This document shows positions 53,221 to 62,570 of a DNA stretch of 64,000 bases, piece by piece; the stretch's first letter is position 1, and each line of letters begins with the position of its first letter. The translations under genes and the position numbers were made by a program. The notes beneath the pieces were generated by a model that was given only the letters and a program-made list of their open reading frames with translations, made no database searches and had not been told where the DNA came from. Origin of the DNA: Saprospiraceae bacterium (GTDB taxonomy: Bacteria > Bacteroidota > Bacteroidia > Chitinophagales > Saprospiraceae); contig JADJOB010000001.1 of the NCBI GenBank assembly GCA_016714025.1, positions 372,001 through 436,000 on the forward strand. The letters are read 5' to 3'.

Positions 53221-55812
53221 TTAATTGGAATTTATCTTGATAAGTTTAACTGTTTTAATTTTATCATTTGAAATCCAATGCAAAGAATAAATTCCATTGC
53301 TTAAACCATTTAATTGAACAATGGCTGTATTGCTTCCAGAAACATAAGCATGCTGAAATTCTTGTAATAATGTCCCCTTAAAATCTGTTATCTGAATGAG
53401 CCCTGTCCCAAATTTTGTCTCATTAAAACTTAGGTGAACCGATTCATTGCATGGATTGGGATAAACAGATAAGCTCAAGCCCATATCATCCGGCTGTTTA
53501 ATACTTTGACATGGAACCGTTATTGTAAGTTTTTTAATTGGACCATTACCACATGCATTTTTTGCAATTACTGAAACATCACCTCCATTTGCACCAATTA
53601 ATACTTTGATGTTATTGGTATTGCTTCCTGAAATTATTACAGATCCGGTAGGAACCGTCCATTGGTATGATGTTGCACCGGTAACTGCCGCAATGTAATA
53701 GTTCTGTGTTGTACCTGCGCATGGCGAGGTATTTCCATAAATTGTTCCTGCAACTGAAGGAACGCCATATACAAGCAATTTTCTGGGGGCACTGGAACCA
53801 CAATTATTATTCGCGGAGACTTGTATGTACCCACTATAAAATTGTTGAAACTTTATACTCACAGCGGTATCTCCCGGACTTTGAAATGTGGTAATTTCTG
53901 CACCTGGAATGTCCGTAGTCCAGGTATAATTTAAAGCCGATTCAACAGTTCGTATTGAATAACTGGAAGTCGCATTGCAATTTGCATACACTTTTCCAAC
54001 GATTGAACCAGGCACGGCTGGAACAGAGCTTATCGTTATTTTTCTTTTTGGACCTAAACCACAGGCATTATACATTAACACACTTAAACTTCCACCTATA
54101 AAATTGCCGTTGAAGTTTATACTAATTGAATTCGTTCCCTGTCCTTGGGTAATAGTTGATCCAGGTGGAGGAGTCCAATAATATTGCACATCATTTACTT
54201 GGGTCACGGAATACGTTCCACTTGAATTTGCGCACACGGCAAATGTTTGTCCAACAATTGGATCCGGCATTCCAGGAATTGTTATAACTTTTACGGTAGT
54301 TGGATTGGATACAGCCTTACATCCATAAGAATTAGTTACCGTTACAATATAATTTCCAGCAGTTGCCACTTCAATGCTTTGTGTTTTGGCAGCTGTATTC
54401 CAAAGATATGAACTGGCTTGATTTGCAGTTAACACCACTTTGCTTCCTTGACAAATTGTTGTTGGGCCATTTGCGGTAATAATGGCATTGGGCATTGGAT
54501 TTACAGTGATTGCTAATTTTGCGATAGCTCCTTCTCCATAATCATTTACACCCCGTACGCTTATCATTCCGGAAACTGCATTTGATCCAAAATGAACATT
54601 GATACTGTTCGTTGTACTAAAGCCTTGTGCTCCATCAGGCAAGGTCCATAGATAACTCGTTGCATTTTTAATAGCCGGTACGGTATAGACTACATTCGAT
54701 TGTCCCTGGCAAACTGTAGTCAATCCAGAGATTAAACCTGGACAAGCTGGTAAATAATCTACCAATACCTGATACAATGATGCCGTGATTCCATCAGATG
54801 CCGAAGGAAAAGAGTTTGAAAGTCCACAAACTACCGCTTTCATGCAAGGATCATAAATCATACGTGTTTTATAACCCAGTGTTTGCCCTCCGTGTCCCCA
54901 ACAGAGATTTCCAAAGAAAGTATATTTTGCAAAACCCAATCCGTAATTTCCAGGAGTGAGAAAATTAGTCAGCTCAGCTAAAGAACTTGGTGATAAGATA
55001 TTTCCATCCAACAATGCATGATACCATTGTGCCATTTCATTTACAGTTGAAAATATAGCACCTGCAGGCCCGCCAGCGCTATTTAAAGACAATCTGGACG
55101 TATCGTGAAAATCAATTTCATTATACCATCGATGCGAAATCGTTCCAACCGGTGCTTCTTCAACATCAAAGAATGTGCTGTCTAATTGCAGTGGAGTCAA
55201 TAAGCTATCTCTGATGAGCTTTGCGATTGATTGTCCGGTGGCACTTTTGACAATTAAACCTGCCAGGATGTAATTTGTATTTGAATAATAAAAATTCGTA
55301 CCAGGAGTAAATCGCATGGGGCCTATCCATTTTAAAACTTCCTCTGGTTTCCAAATCCGGTCATGCTTTTTTAATATAGAATCCAAATGCGCCTGTGTAG
55401 AAAACATATCATCGATGCCACTTCGATGATTCAATAGTTGACGAATTGTGACATTTGGATTGATGTTATTATAATTTGGCAACCATTCATGGAGTGAATC
55501 CTCCAATGATAACACGTGTTGCTCCGCAAGCTTTAACAACATTACCGAAGTAAATAATTTAGAATTACTGGCCAGTCCAAACTCCATGTCCGCCGTAATT
55601 GGATGTCCACTGTACGACAGGCCGCTTGCTCCCGTCCATATCCCTTGACCAGGATAATAGACACTTGCAGCCATCCCTTTCGTGTTGGGATTTGACGACA
55701 CCAATGCATCCAATTTCTGTTGCAACTTAGAAGCCAAATTAGGATTAAAAGACTGCCCAATTGCATTTGCAAATGTGAAAAACACAATAACCAATTGAAT
55801 TAATTTTTTCAT
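53221..55812 (-). CDS. Secreted serine hydrolase (beta-lactamase family) fused to Ig/PKD-like repeats and T9SS domain
   Basis: A protein of 863-866 residues (ATG 55812, MKKLIQLVIVFFTFANAIG; another ATG lies 3 codons upstream). Signal peptide, then a beta-lactamase-type domain (about 25-345) with SxxK in GLASNSKLFTS, YSNTNY and HGGQTLGYKT. Then comes a series of immunoglobulin/PKD-like repeats (about 350-770) with recurring motifs such as CPGLISGLTTVCQGQS and TVCANSSGTYSV. A T9SS sorting domain (NPCNESVHLSFN to VKLIKINSN) closes. Likely cell-surface D-peptidase/esterase tethered by repeats. Confidence 0.88.
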   Translation of the reverse strand: MKKLIQLVIVFFTFANAIGQSFNPNLASKLQQKLDALVSSNPNTKGMAASVYYPGQGIWTGASGLSYSGHPITADMEFGLASNSKLFTSVMLLKLAEQHVLSLEDSLHEWLPNYNNINPNVTIRQLLNHRSGIDDMFSTQAHLDSILKKHDRIWKPEEVLKWIGPMRFTPGTNFYYSNTNYILAGLIVKSATGQSIAKLIRDSLLTPLQLDSTFFDVEEAPVGTISHRWYNEIDFHDTSRLSLNSAGGPAGAIFSTVNEMAQWYHALLDGNILSPSSLAELTNFLTPGNYGLGFAKYTFFGNLCWGHGGQTLGYKTRMIYDPCMKAVVCGLSNSFPSASDGITASLYQVLVDYLPACPGLISGLTTVCQGQSNVVYTVPAIKNATSYLWTLPDGAQGFSTTNSINVHFGSNAVSGMISVRGVNDYGEGAIAKLAITVNPMPNAIITANGPTTICQGSKVVLTANQASSYLWNTAAKTQSIEVATAGNYIVTVTNSYGCKAVSNPTTVKVITIPGMPDPIVGQTFAVCANSSGTYSVTQVNDVQYYWTPPPGSTITQGQGTNSISINFNGNFIGGSLSVLMYNACGLGPKRKITISSVPAVPGSIVGKVYANCNATSSYSIRTVESALNYTWTTDIPGAEITTFQSPGDTAVSIKFQQFYSGYIQVSANNNCGSSAPRKLLVYGVPSVAGTIYGNTSPCAGTTQNYYIAAVTGATSYQWTVPTGSVIISGSNTNNIKVLIGANGGDVSVIAKNACGNGPIKKLTITVPCQSIKQPDDMGLSLSVYPNPCNESVHLSFNETKFGTGLIQITDFKGTLLQEFQHAYVSGSNTAIVQLNGLSNGIYSLHWISNDKIKTVKLIKINSN

Positions 55813-56146
55813 AGTTAGCATTATAAGTAAATAATAATTTAATTTATTCTAATAAAACCTAGCAGTCATTGAAGTACCGTCAAAAGACCCTTTAATGACT
55901 TTACAAACCAATTGCCCGGCACACAGGTCCTATGACAATCATTAAAATAAAATAACCCACTGAACTAAAAAGTCAGAAGTAAAAAGTATTGAATAAATAA
56001 ATAGGTAAGGTTAAAGCTTGATTGTAGATTAAATAAAAATCAACTTATTTAATCCTTCACAAATATGTATCAATTAGAAAACCTGTAAAGCGAGAATTGA
56101 CTTGTGGCAGAAACTAATATACAACTGGCATCCGGAAAAACACAAA
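55813..56146. other. Non-coding spacer
   Basis: About 330 bp upstream of the serine hydrolase and downstream of the LytTR regulator. No gene or clear repeat is evident. It likely holds the serine hydrolase promoter on the minus strand. Confidence 0.5.
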
Positions 56147-56896
56147 TTATCTCCGAATGAAATTACTTAAAAAATCGTCTTTTCTTCGTTTGGCAACTTC
56201 AATTTGTTCGCCATTACTCATAACCACCGAACCACCTTCACCCCGCAAATATTTTCTTACTTCTGCAATATTTACGATTGATGAATGATGCACTCTAAAA
56301 AAATTATTCTCCGATAATAATTCTTCATATTCACCCAGGTTTTTTGAAGTTACCAATTTCTCCCCTGAATTCAAATAAAAGATAGTATACTGGCGATCTG
56401 ATCGCAAATACATAATTTCATTGACCCGAACAATAGTCAATCCATCAATTGAAGGAAGTGCCAATTGATATACTTCAGATTTAGATTCATTCAAATTTTG
56501 CTTTAATACGGCTATTTTTTTATTGGATTTACTGGTTGCTGTGGCATTCTTAATTTTACCAACTGCCAATTGCATTTCATCAATATCGATGGGTTTTAAT
56601 AAATAATCCAGAGCACATGCCTTAATTGCTTTCAGCGCATACTGTTCAAAAGCAGTAGTAAAAATAATTTCAAACTGGATGTCAACAAACTTATTCAATA
56701 AATCAAATCCGGACTCTCGTTGCAACTCAATGTCCAAAAAAATAACATCAGGTTGATGTTGCATGATGCAATGGTAACCTTCCTCAACGCTTTGAGCCTC
56801 ACCAACGACAAGGACTTCCGGACAATACTCAAACAACAAATTTTTAAGCAGCTTGATGCTTCTGGGTTCATTTTCTATAATAATTGCTTTGATCAT
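56147..56896 (-). CDS. LytTR-family response regulator
   Basis: A 249-residue regulator with an N-terminal receiver domain (phosphoacceptor Asp in HQPDVIFLDIELQ, about residue 55) and a C-terminal LytTR DNA-binding domain (about 140-249) with LPSIDGLTIVRVNEIMYLR and FFRVHHSSIVNIAEV. It starts 2 bp after the sensor kinase stop, so the two are cotranscribed. Targets are unknown; LytTR regulators often control membrane/extracellular functions. Confidence 0.93.
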   Translation of the reverse strand: MIKAIIIENEPRSIKLLKNLLFEYCPEVLVVGEAQSVEEGYHCIMQHQPDVIFLDIELQRESGFDLLNKFVDIQFEIIFTTAFEQYALKAIKACALDYLLKPIDIDEMQLAVGKIKNATATSKSNKKIAVLKQNLNESKSEVYQLALPSIDGLTIVRVNEIMYLRSDRQYTIFYLNSGEKLVTSKNLGEYEELLSENNFFRVHHSSIVNIAEVRKYLRGEGGSVVMSNGEQIEVAKRRKDDFLSNFIRR

Positions 56897-56898
56897 AA

Positions 56899-59800
56899 TT
56901 ATAAATCTAATGGAATCTCAATCGTTACGCAAGTTCCAATTATCGTACCTTGTGCATCTTTTATATCATTAATTTCAATGGATACTTTATGATTGCTCAA
57001 TCTGGCCAACATGTCAACACGTTCGGTACTTAGCCGGACAGCCATCGACTCATGAACGAGCCCTTTCTGCTTTTGAATGATGGCAGCAGCTTCTCTTCCA
57101 ATCCCGTTGTCAGTAATTGAACAGATCAGAAACTTCTCGTTTTTAATCAAACGAATTTCAACATATCCTGCTGCTTCTTTATGGAGCAATCCATGGACCA
57201 AAGCATTTTCGACAAAAGGCTGAATAAGCATTGATGGAATTTCGATCGTATCGATAGTTAGTTTTGGGTCAATGTCAAAATGATAGGAGAATTTTGGAGA
57301 AAACCGAAGAGACTCTAACTCCAAATAATACTCCAAAATCTTTAATTCTTCTGCGATCGTATGGGTATTCTTATTTGCATTTTTTAAAATTAGCCTGATC
57401 AGTTTTGAAAATTTCGAAAGATATCTAAGTGCGAGTTCACTTTCTGATTCTGAAATGAGATGTTGAATCGCATTTAAGGAATTAAAAATAAAATGTGGGT
57501 TCATTTGTGCCCTTAGTGCTATTAATCGAGCTTCTGCAATTTGCCGCACGGTATCTGAATTCAACTGCTCTAACTTCTTTATTGAATTGATTCTTCTGGT
57601 GTAAATAAAGTATCCGATGCTGATTGCAAGTAAACCCAGCAATGATCTAAACCAATTTGTTTTCCAATAGGGAGCGGATATCGTTATGTGTAATTGACGA
57701 CCTTGCTTATTCCATATACCGTCATTGTTTGAGGCAGTTACATGCAATGTATATTTTCCAGGAGGTACATTGTTGATACTTACGAAGCGATAGGTACCGG
57801 TATGCACCCAGTTTTCATGAAAACCCACCAATTGATAGGCATATTGATTTTTCTCCGGATGGTTGTAATTAAGGGAAGTCATTTCAAAAGAAAATGAATT
57901 CTGAGTATGGTTCAAGTTCAACTCAGTCATGCCATTTTGATTTACTATATCATACGCTTGATTTCCTATTTTAAAAGATTCAATTTGTACTTTAGGTATG
58001 TATTGATTGGATCGGATCTGCTCCGGATTAAAAATATTAAAACCATTTATCCCCCCAAAACACAGGGCTCCTGATTTTAATTTGATTCCTGCAAATGTGT
58101 TAAACGCATTGCTTTGAAGTCCATCACTGCTGGTAAATCTCGTAAACGTATCCATGGTATAATCTGGAAGCATTTTGACCTGATACAATCCTTGATGCGT
58201 ACCTACCCAAAGGTTTGAATTGCTGGCTAAGACAATGGATCGAATGTCCCCTTTTAAAATGGGATCATTGGTTTCGATAGGGAGTATTTTTCCACTGGAT
58301 CTAATCCAAATATAAATTCCTTTATCAGAAGCCATCCAAATATTTCCGATTGAATCTTCTGTAAATTGATGTACCATGCTTGCTTTAAAATCAGTAGTAT
58401 GGAAACGCGAATACAGAATTCTAAATGAATCATTCACATTCAATATTCCGGCACGTGCAGTGGATAGCCACAGCGTTTTTCTGCTATCTTCAAAGATTGT
58501 TATATAAAAAGAATGCCGCAACTTTTCAATGATTGGATTATTGTATCGATTCTCAAAAAATCCCTGTTTGGATTTTAGTCGACAAACAAGACTGTTGCTT
58601 GCAACCCAAACTTCGCCATTTTTACGTACTTCAACATCAAAAGCAATTCTTCCTGGTAAAGAATTCGGATTGCTTTTTGAATACAAATAACGATTCCAAA
58701 TTTTAGACTTCGGATTGTACGAATTAAGTCCATTTTCTGTTGCAATCCAGATCGTTTCTGACGAATCCATATCAACCCCATAGATGTAATTATCTGAAAG
58801 CGAATTTCGATCATTCAAATCATGTTTGAAACAGCTAAACGCATTTGATTTAAAGTCGAAATACATCAAGCCGTTTTTAGTCCCAATCCATAAATTTGAC
58901 TTTTTATCTTCACAAAAACTGGTGATATCATTTTCACACATGGAGAATTGTTTTCCAGGTTGTAAGACATACAGGTCAAACGGTTCGCCTGATAAATTTA
59001 CCCGATCAATACCCCTGCTTGAAGTACCAATCCAAATCATTCCTGCGTCATCCTCAAATATTGAAGTCGTTTTATCATCTGACAAACTAGTTATGTTGAA
59101 TGGATCGTGTGTATAATGTTGCCATTCTTTTAAATTATTATTATAAAACAAAACTCCATTGAACGTAGTGGCGACCCAGGTATTTCCATTCGAATCACAA
59201 AATAGATCACTGATCCGTTTTGAAGCATTTTGCATCGCAATCGTTGGAAAGTGGATGCGTTCATAGTTCTTTCGAACGGTGTCAAATAAATAGATTCCCT
59301 TTGAATAATAATTGATCCAAATGCTTCCTTTTTTATCGAGACTTAAAAACGTACTGTGATTTTCAATTTCAGAAGTCCTGTTTATGGGATCCAACAGATA
59401 TTCATCAAAGGTTTTTGTCGCAATTGAAAAACGATATAATCCAGATAAGGTGGTCATCCATAAAGACCCATTTTGGTCGGCCACCATGTCGATGATGCGA
59501 TTCTTAGCATGAATTTCAGATGCAGTCCCAATAGTATCATGAACATAATTTATAAAATCATGTGATTGCTCATTGTATTTCAATAATCCTTTTCTGGTGC
59601 CTACCCAAATCGTATGGTACTCGTCTTCAACTATTACAAATACATCGTTGTGAGGTAAACTGTTGACATTTCCTTTTTCATGTCGAAACATTTTACAGTC
59701 TTTTGAAATCGGATCAAATAAAATCAAACCAACAGAGCCATACCACATTCTCCCTTTGCTATCTTTAAAGACACAAGCAATTCGCAAATTGCTGCCTTCG

Positions 59801-60063
59801 GATGTATCTTTTTGACAAGCTTGTACTAAACGGGAGCTATACCCATTGAATTTTGACAAACCATAATCTCCACCAATCCAAATAAAACCCTCATCATCTT
59901 GTGTTGCACAATTTATAGAATTATCGGTGAGTCCATTTTCAATATTTAAGTGTTGGAAGCTGAGTCGATGTTGTTGACCCATCAGATTAAAGGAGCCCAG
60001 CAAACCCATTATTACACACACCCATAAACTGACAAAGGGGTTTACTTTAGCATAAGTTGACAT
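56899..60063 (-). CDS. Hybrid-free propeller sensor histidine kinase (LytS/YehU type)
   Basis: A 1054-residue membrane sensor. After an N-terminal signal segment it carries a Reg_prop two-component propeller, seven-fold double repeats with WIGG/WIGT motifs (about residues 35-700), a Y_Y_Y sensor-coupling domain (about 710-790), one transmembrane helix (LLGLLAISIGYFIYTRR), and a His-kinase LytS-type core with the H-box MNPHFIFNSLNAIQHLI and a C-terminal N/G-box ITDNGIGREAAAI. The extracytoplasmic propeller probably senses a polysaccharide or peptide. Cotranscribed with the LytTR regulator. Confidence 0.92.
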   Translation of the reverse strand: MSTYAKVNPFVSLWVCVIMGLLGSFNLMGQQHRLSFQHLNIENGLTDNSINCATQDDEGFIWIGGDYGLSKFNGYSSRLVQACQKDTSEGSNLRIACVFKDSKGRMWYGSVGLILFDPISKDCKMFRHEKGNVNSLPHNDVFVIVEDEYHTIWVGTRKGLLKYNEQSHDFINYVHDTIGTASEIHAKNRIIDMVADQNGSLWMTTLSGLYRFSIATKTFDEYLLDPINRTSEIENHSTFLSLDKKGSIWINYYSKGIYLFDTVRKNYERIHFPTIAMQNASKRISDLFCDSNGNTWVATTFNGVLFYNNNLKEWQHYTHDPFNITSLSDDKTTSIFEDDAGMIWIGTSSRGIDRVNLSGEPFDLYVLQPGKQFSMCENDITSFCEDKKSNLWIGTKNGLMYFDFKSNAFSCFKHDLNDRNSLSDNYIYGVDMDSSETIWIATENGLNSYNPKSKIWNRYLYSKSNPNSLPGRIAFDVEVRKNGEVWVASNSLVCRLKSKQGFFENRYNNPIIEKLRHSFYITIFEDSRKTLWLSTARAGILNVNDSFRILYSRFHTTDFKASMVHQFTEDSIGNIWMASDKGIYIWIRSSGKILPIETNDPILKGDIRSIVLASNSNLWVGTHQGLYQVKMLPDYTMDTFTRFTSSDGLQSNAFNTFAGIKLKSGALCFGGINGFNIFNPEQIRSNQYIPKVQIESFKIGNQAYDIVNQNGMTELNLNHTQNSFSFEMTSLNYNHPEKNQYAYQLVGFHENWVHTGTYRFVSINNVPPGKYTLHVTASNNDGIWNKQGRQLHITISAPYWKTNWFRSLLGLLAISIGYFIYTRRINSIKKLEQLNSDTVRQIAEARLIALRAQMNPHFIFNSLNAIQHLISESESELALRYLSKFSKLIRLILKNANKNTHTIAEELKILEYYLELESLRFSPKFSYHFDIDPKLTIDTIEIPSMLIQPFVENALVHGLLHKEAAGYVEIRLIKNEKFLICSITDNGIGREAAAIIQKQKGLVHESMAVRLSTERVDMLARLSNHKVSIEINDIKDAQGTIIGTCVTIEIPLDL

Positions 60064-60284
60064 TCCTTGTAAAATTACTAAAATAATGAGTCAATAAAAA
60101 TCCATTTACTTTAAAGAATTGACCCAATGCGATTTTCAATTGACCGGTGGACAATTAAATTCAGAAATCGTATTACAATGAATGTCCGGCTTGACAAATG
60201 AATGGCTGAGATTCAGATTCAGCCCATTTATACCTACACATGTTTTGTAAATTTAATAAAAAAAAAAACTTAAAGCATGGTGCT

Positions 60285-61313
60285 TTAACGTTTCTCTGCC
60301 GGATCGTTTTCAGGTAAGCTGTATTCTTTTGCTTTTTTTCCAAATACTGAAACGTGGATATAACGCTTTGGATTGAGACGTAAATCCTGCATCAACAGAC
60401 TTAAGTTATGCGAGGTGCTATTTAGATTTTGGTATAAAGCAGGATCTTTGATTAATTTAGTAAGACTGCCATTGCCTGATTGTACTTCAGTTAAAATAGA
60501 ATTTAAAGTGGCGATGCTCGCTTTACTATCACGAAGCGTCTTATTGAGCTCTTGCATGGTCTCTTCTGTTGATTTTACCAATTTGCCAGGATCCGATTGG
60601 TTGATATTGGAAGAAATTTTTTCAATATTCTGTAAAGTCTTGGAAACAGAATTTGCATTATTTGCTAAACTCGTGGTCAATACATCCAGATTTGAAAGTG
60701 TTTTATCCAAATGTACCGTGGAGGCATTTAGCAATTGATTTAAACTTTTAGTAGCCTTTGCAAGATTGTCTAATATGAAATGTATATTTTTTACGGTGGC
60801 AGCAACCTGAACATTTTGATTTACATTGCTTGTATCCAAAATATGATTTAATTCTTCACCAAATGTTTGCGTATAATCCTTTAATTCATCTTTACTAAAC
60901 ATACTGGAGAGCGTGCCGGCGATTTCAGCATTTGCAATTATGGAATTATTCGCCAAACAATCATCGGTACAATACTCTTCAAATTGAAGCACGATTGCTT
61001 TTCCTCCAATTAATCCCTGACTTACTAAAATTGCCTTAACCGATTTTGGAATGTTTATTTCATTTTTAACTTCAATGGTAACCAGGATCATTTTAGGATT
61101 GTCTGGATCCAATTGCAACTTAGTAACCGTCCCCACTTTATATCCTCTGGTTAATACCGGTGAGGAAGGGTCCATTTGTCCAACATCCGGATATTTGATG
61201 TAATAGGTTTTGGAACGATCCAGCAAATTGCTGCCTTTTAAATATTTATAACCAAAAATCAACAAGGCTAGGGTAACAATACCTAATATTCCGACTTTAA
61301 CTTCGTTGCGCAA
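60285..61313 (-). CDS. MCE/MlaD-family lipid transport protein
   Basis: A 342-residue MCE-domain protein. An N-terminal transmembrane anchor (VGILGIVTLALLIFGYKYL) is followed by the MCE core (YPDVGQMDPSSPVLTRGYKVGTVTKL, VSQGLIGGKAIVLQF) and a long helical C-terminus. It is expected to bridge periplasmic space and carry phospholipids in a Mla-like pathway. It is near an amidase and an LptD-like gene, so part of an envelope cluster. No partner ATPase/permease genes (MlaE/F) are in the window. Confidence 0.9.
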   Translation of the reverse strand: MRNEVKVGILGIVTLALLIFGYKYLKGSNLLDRSKTYYIKYPDVGQMDPSSPVLTRGYKVGTVTKLQLDPDNPKMILVTIEVKNEINIPKSVKAILVSQGLIGGKAIVLQFEEYCTDDCLANNSIIANAEIAGTLSSMFSKDELKDYTQTFGEELNHILDTSNVNQNVQVAATVKNIHFILDNLAKATKSLNQLLNASTVHLDKTLSNLDVLTTSLANNANSVSKTLQNIEKISSNINQSDPGKLVKSTEETMQELNKTLRDSKASIATLNSILTEVQSGNGSLTKLIKDPALYQNLNSTSHNLSLLMQDLRLNPKRYIHVSVFGKKAKEYSLPENDPAEKR

Positions 61314-61389
61314 GGCTCTGAATTTATTTTTTTAAAAAGAGGTGCTAATTTACGTATTTTATATCAGGCGACCCCGAGGCATTATCAGA

Positions 61390-62505
61390 CTATTTCGTTT
61401 GTTTCTGATCTTCTTTAAACTTAATGATAAAAGCATCTTTAAAACCTTGCTGTTTCATTCGTTCCTTTTCCTCGTTTGCATCTTCCTGGCTTATAAAACT
61501 TCCATAAACCAATTTGTATGCACCGTCCTCCTGAAGAATTTCGTAATTAGGATCCGAATACCAAACAGATCCCTGGGCTGGTTTGTTCTTGGCAGCAGCA
61601 AGTTGAATTTTATAAATAACCAAGGACTCCTCTGAAACAGACTTTACAGCTGCTTTGGATTGAATGTCCTGCATAGCAATGCTAGGATAGATCGGGTTGA
61701 CTGAGAAATACCGCACAATGCCTCGTGCAATCATTTCGGCGAGTTCCTGTTGGCCTTTGGCTGAGCACAAATACGATACTTCCTCCGGATGGGTCATGTA
61801 ACCGCACTCAATCAAAACCGCGGGCATACTCACTTGATGCAATACGTGAAATCCTGCCTGTTTGACCCCTTTACTATGCCCAGGATGCTCTAAATCGAAC
61901 TCGGATTCAATGGATTTTGCCAAAGTGATGCTTTTTTGCAAATGCTGATCCTGGATATGATTGAGTACAATAAAGGACTCCGGTGATTCGAAATCAATGC
62001 CTTTATAGTGAATATCACTGGCATGTTCTAAAGCAATTGCATTGTTTTCCCTTCTGGCTACTTCCAGGTTCTCCCTGGCCTTATGCAATCCCATCACATA
62101 AGTTTCTGTTCCCCTGACCTTTGACTGATTTGATGGCACTGCATTGCAATGGACAGAAATAAACAGCTCGGCATCAAGGTCATTCGCAATCCGGGCGCGT
62201 TCATGCAAAGCGACAAAGACATCCGATTCCCGGGTAAAATAGACAGCAGCCTTGGGAAGTTTTTCAGCCAGAATACCCTGCACTTTTTTACAAACAGCCA
62301 GGGTTATTTGCTTTTCAGAGCAATCCTTCCCCTTTGCACCGTCATCCTGCCCCCCGTGTCCGGGATCTAAAACGATGGTCGGTCCACCGTAATATGACAA
62401 ATTTTGAGCCGTGGATATAAATGGACCAAAATAAAGCGTTAAGCTTATTAAATTATAGACAATAAATTGCATTGCAAGGCATGCCCTGTTATCGTAGTTT
62501 TGCAT
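61390..62505 (-). CDS. N-acetylmuramoyl-L-alanine amidase (Amidase_3) with SPOR-like C-terminus
   Basis: A 371-residue zinc amidase cleaving the lactyl-Ala bond of peptidoglycan. Hydrophobic leader, then the catalytic domain: DPGHGGQD (zinc His), CSEKQITLAV (zinc Glu), LFISVHCNAVPS (zinc His), and the catalytic Glu in VLIECGYMTHPEE. The C-terminal 75 residues, IYKIQLAAAKN to FKDAFIIKF, look like a SPOR domain for septal localisation. It is probably cotranscribed with the MCE gene (76-bp gap) and divergent from the LptD-like gene. Confidence 0.93.
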   Translation of the reverse strand: MQNYDNRACLAMQFIVYNLISLTLYFGPFISTAQNLSYYGGPTIVLDPGHGGQDDGAKGKDCSEKQITLAVCKKVQGILAEKLPKAAVYFTRESDVFVALHERARIANDLDAELFISVHCNAVPSNQSKVRGTETYVMGLHKARENLEVARRENNAIALEHASDIHYKGIDFESPESFIVLNHIQDQHLQKSITLAKSIESEFDLEHPGHSKGVKQAGFHVLHQVSMPAVLIECGYMTHPEEVSYLCSAKGQQELAEMIARGIVRYFSVNPIYPSIAMQDIQSKAAVKSVSEESLVIYKIQLAAAKNKPAQGSVWYSDPNYEILQEDGAYKLVYGSFISQEDANEEKERMKQQGFKDAFIIKFKEDQKQTK

Positions 62506-62570
62506 TTTGAGTTTTCTTAGTACAAATATACATATTAAATAATTTAATATATATAAATTTATATCTTTTT

